Assembly: GCF_900106745.1 (NCBI RefSeq)
Contig: NZ_FNNV01000015.1
Location: 1-64,000 of the forward strand
Direction: 5' to 3'
DNA length: 64,000 nucleotides
From: Paenibacillus sp. CF384
Lineage (GTDB): Bacteria; Bacillota; Bacilli; Paenibacillales; Paenibacillaceae
Shown here: positions 62,792 to 64,000 of the stretch, in pieces
Numbering within the stretch: position 1 is the stretch's first letter
How the letters are laid out: each line of letters begins with the position of its first letter
Made by a program: the position numbers and the translations under genes
Notes under the pieces: generated by a model
What the model was told of the DNA's origin: nothing
What the model saw: only the letters and a program-made list of their open reading frames with translations
The model's database searches: none

Positions 62792-63886
62792 TCATTTCGA
62801 TTTTCCTGAATTTACTAGTTCGACCTTTACTTTTACTTTAATCGTCATCTTGGAGTAAATCTCATACCAGTTCATCGCGTGCCATCTTTCATAGGATAAA
62901 TGATTTCGTACGACTTTTCCTATTCCGATGGGATCTGATTGATATTGTTGCAACTTGGCGATCAACTTTTCCGAATTGGTTTCGATGTATTGTTCAATTC
63001 GTTTCTCCAATTGTTTGGCGTACTTTTCTTTGCTTATATCCATTGTACCTGTATATTCGAGGACGCTTCCTTTTACATCCAACTTGATTTCAGCCTGCAT
63101 ATTTCTTGTGTTTATTTTTTTGTCATTATTAGCATTAATGTTGCTTAACGCAAGCTGAACATTGTCTCCCGTCGAACCATCAGACAAATTGATCATCAAT
63201 CTGCCGTTAGTGATGTCTCCGATTAAATAATTCAGCATTTGTGTTTCCGTTGAAGTAAGGAGTGCAACATATCGATCTTCTTTAAAAGCGGCTAATCCTT
63301 GTAATCCAATGGTCTTGCCTTCATAGGTAAACACGGGAAGCACCGGATCGATCCCATCGTCGTAATAATCCCTTAAGAAGCGATATTGATTCGTAACCAG
63401 CACCTTATCTTGTTTGCTCGCTCTCTCCAAGAACATATATATAAATTCTGCATTATCCTCGATGGACGGAAACTTCAATTCAAGAAGTTTTCCCGCTTGT
63501 CCCTCTACAAGGGCGAATTTAACGCGAGTTCCGATTTCCGGATCCCTCTTCAATGATTTGACGACATTGATTAGACCCTTTTTAGCTAGTTCCTCCCCAA
63601 ATAGAATCGTCCCCTGACCGCCAACGATTTTGAGATTGGTTAGATTTTGAACTTTAACGAAGGTGTCATGAATGGATTTACCGTTTGCGGCAAGCGTCAT
63701 GGTATCAAACTTTCCTTCTCTGGTAACGGTGGGGAAAAGAACGGTTGTCGCAATGGGGTTCTCCTTGCTTTCCGTCAAATCGTAAGCACCGGCTTCGAGC
63801 ACTGCTAGCTTTTCAATGACATTACTCTCTTCGCAACCGGTTAAGAAACAACATATGACGAAGAATAAGATCCATTTAATTGGCAT
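62792..63886 (-). CDS. Ger(x)C family spore germination lipoprotein
   Basis: A 364-residue germinant-receptor C subunit. The lipobox FLTGC places the lipidated Cys at residue 18. The three-domain GerC fold is visible from YDLTESKENPIATTVLFPTVTREGKF, through FLRDYYDDGIDPVLPVF, to the C-terminal LEKRIEQYIETNSEKLIAKLQQYQSDPIGIGKVVRNH. It works with a GerA-type and a GerB-type membrane subunit in the inner membrane of spores. Its ATG overlaps the end of the permease gene by 11 bases. Confidence 0.93.
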   Translation of the reverse strand: MPIKWILFFVICCFLTGCEESNVIEKLAVLEAGAYDLTESKENPIATTVLFPTVTREGKFDTMTLAANGKSIHDTFVKVQNLTNLKIVGGQGTILFGEELAKKGLINVVKSLKRDPEIGTRVKFALVEGQAGKLLELKFPSIEDNAEFIYMFLERASKQDKVLVTNQYRFLRDYYDDGIDPVLPVFTYEGKTIGLQGLAAFKEDRYVALLTSTETQMLNYLIGDITNGRLMINLSDGSTGDNVQLALSNINANNDKKINTRNMQAEIKLDVKGSVLEYTGTMDISKEKYAKQLEKRIEQYIETNSEKLIAKLQQYQSDPIGIGKVVRNHLSYERWHAMNWYEIYSKMTIKVKVKVELVNSGKSK

Positions 63887-64000
63887 ATTCGGTCTCTCTC
63901 TTCATCTGGTTTTTAAGCATTTGTATGACAAGGATGCCTAACACGAAGATAGGTATGACCCATGCAATAATAATGGCGCAATTGCTCAACCAATTTAACC
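63876..64000 (-). CDS. C-terminal end of a GerB-type spore germination permease (partial)
   Basis: A frame entering from the right edge ends at TAA 63878-63876. Its last 40 residues hold one transmembrane helix (AIIIAWVIPIFVLGILVIQ) and a short basic tail ending RETEYAN. The position before GerC with an overlapping stop is that of the GerB/GerK-type permease subunit. Most of the gene lies outside the window. Confidence 0.7.
   Translation of the reverse strand, partial: LNWLSNCAIIIAWVIPIFVLGILVIQMLKNQMKRETEYAN

Noticed and set aside
1..64000. CRISPR arrays, tRNA/rRNA genes, prophage or insertion sequences
   Set aside because: No regularly spaced short repeats, cloverleaf-like genes, transposase or phage structural motifs were seen in reading the window. 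A tool search could still find a divergent remnant.

Overview
The window looks like a chromosomal segment of a Paenibacillus-type, endospore-forming, low-to-mid G+C Firmicute. The evidence is a Ger(x)C spore-germination lipoprotein at the right edge, a BceRSAB-type peptide-antibiotic sensing and export module, a YesM/YesN-type two-component pair, consistently strong AGGAGG ribosome binding sites with several TTG/GTG starts, sigma-A promoters of the TTGACA-N17-TATAAT type, and large secreted glycan-active proteins carrying F5/8 type C (discoidin) modules. I saw no rRNA, tRNA, CRISPR, transposase or prophage genes.

Layout. 0-2 kb: a possible gene running off the left edge, then an MFS exporter with its MarR regulator. 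2-11.5 kb: two divergent secreted proteins, a beta-helix protein with a cre-like site and a 1977-residue GH81 endo-beta-1,3-glucanase with six discoidin modules. 11.6-16.6 kb: a CD3324-type small regulator, a short UvrA-like ABC protein, an ArsR/SRPBCC pair and a copper-amine-oxidase-stalk protein. 16.7-19.1 kb: a Cys-type sulfatase and a sugar-phosphate isomerase/epimerase-like enzyme. 19.2-23.8 kb: a heterodimeric ABC exporter with an upstream TetR regulator and matching operators, then a 54-residue membrane peptide. 24.1-29.5 kb: a GH99-like secreted protein with two discoidin modules, an aminoglycoside-phosphotransferase-like kinase, a VOC protein, a DNA-alkylation-repair protein and a DsbA-like thioredoxin. 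29.5-44.3 kb: a probable oligosaccharide-use locus (GH172/DUF2961 enzyme, five-gene Opp-type ABC importer, YesN-like regulator, YesM-like kinase, enolase-superfamily dehydratase, and a secreted beta-helix/PKD/Fn3/NPCBM protein). 44.6-49 kb: small and housekeeping genes, then a divergent SDR/AraC pair. 49-53.3 kb: BceAB and BceRS in convergent orientation. 53.4-64 kb: Na+/H+ antiporter, TetR-controlled SDR plus antibiotic-biosynthesis-monooxygenase pair, epoxide hydrolase, serine hydrolase, a GMC oxidoreductase fusion, and a GerC lipoprotein with a partial GerB-type permease.

Two themes recur. One is polysaccharide foraging: secreted enzymes that bind and cut glycans, an importer with its own two-component system, and intracellular enzymes for the released sugars. 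The other is chemical defence, with many small regulator-plus-effector units (MarR/MFS, ArsR/SRPBCC, TetR/ABC, TetR/SDR, AraC/SDR, Bce). In several of these the operator can be read directly as a palindrome over or next to a good sigma-A promoter. Nearly all functions here are inferred from family resemblance and context; none is demonstrated by the sequence alone.
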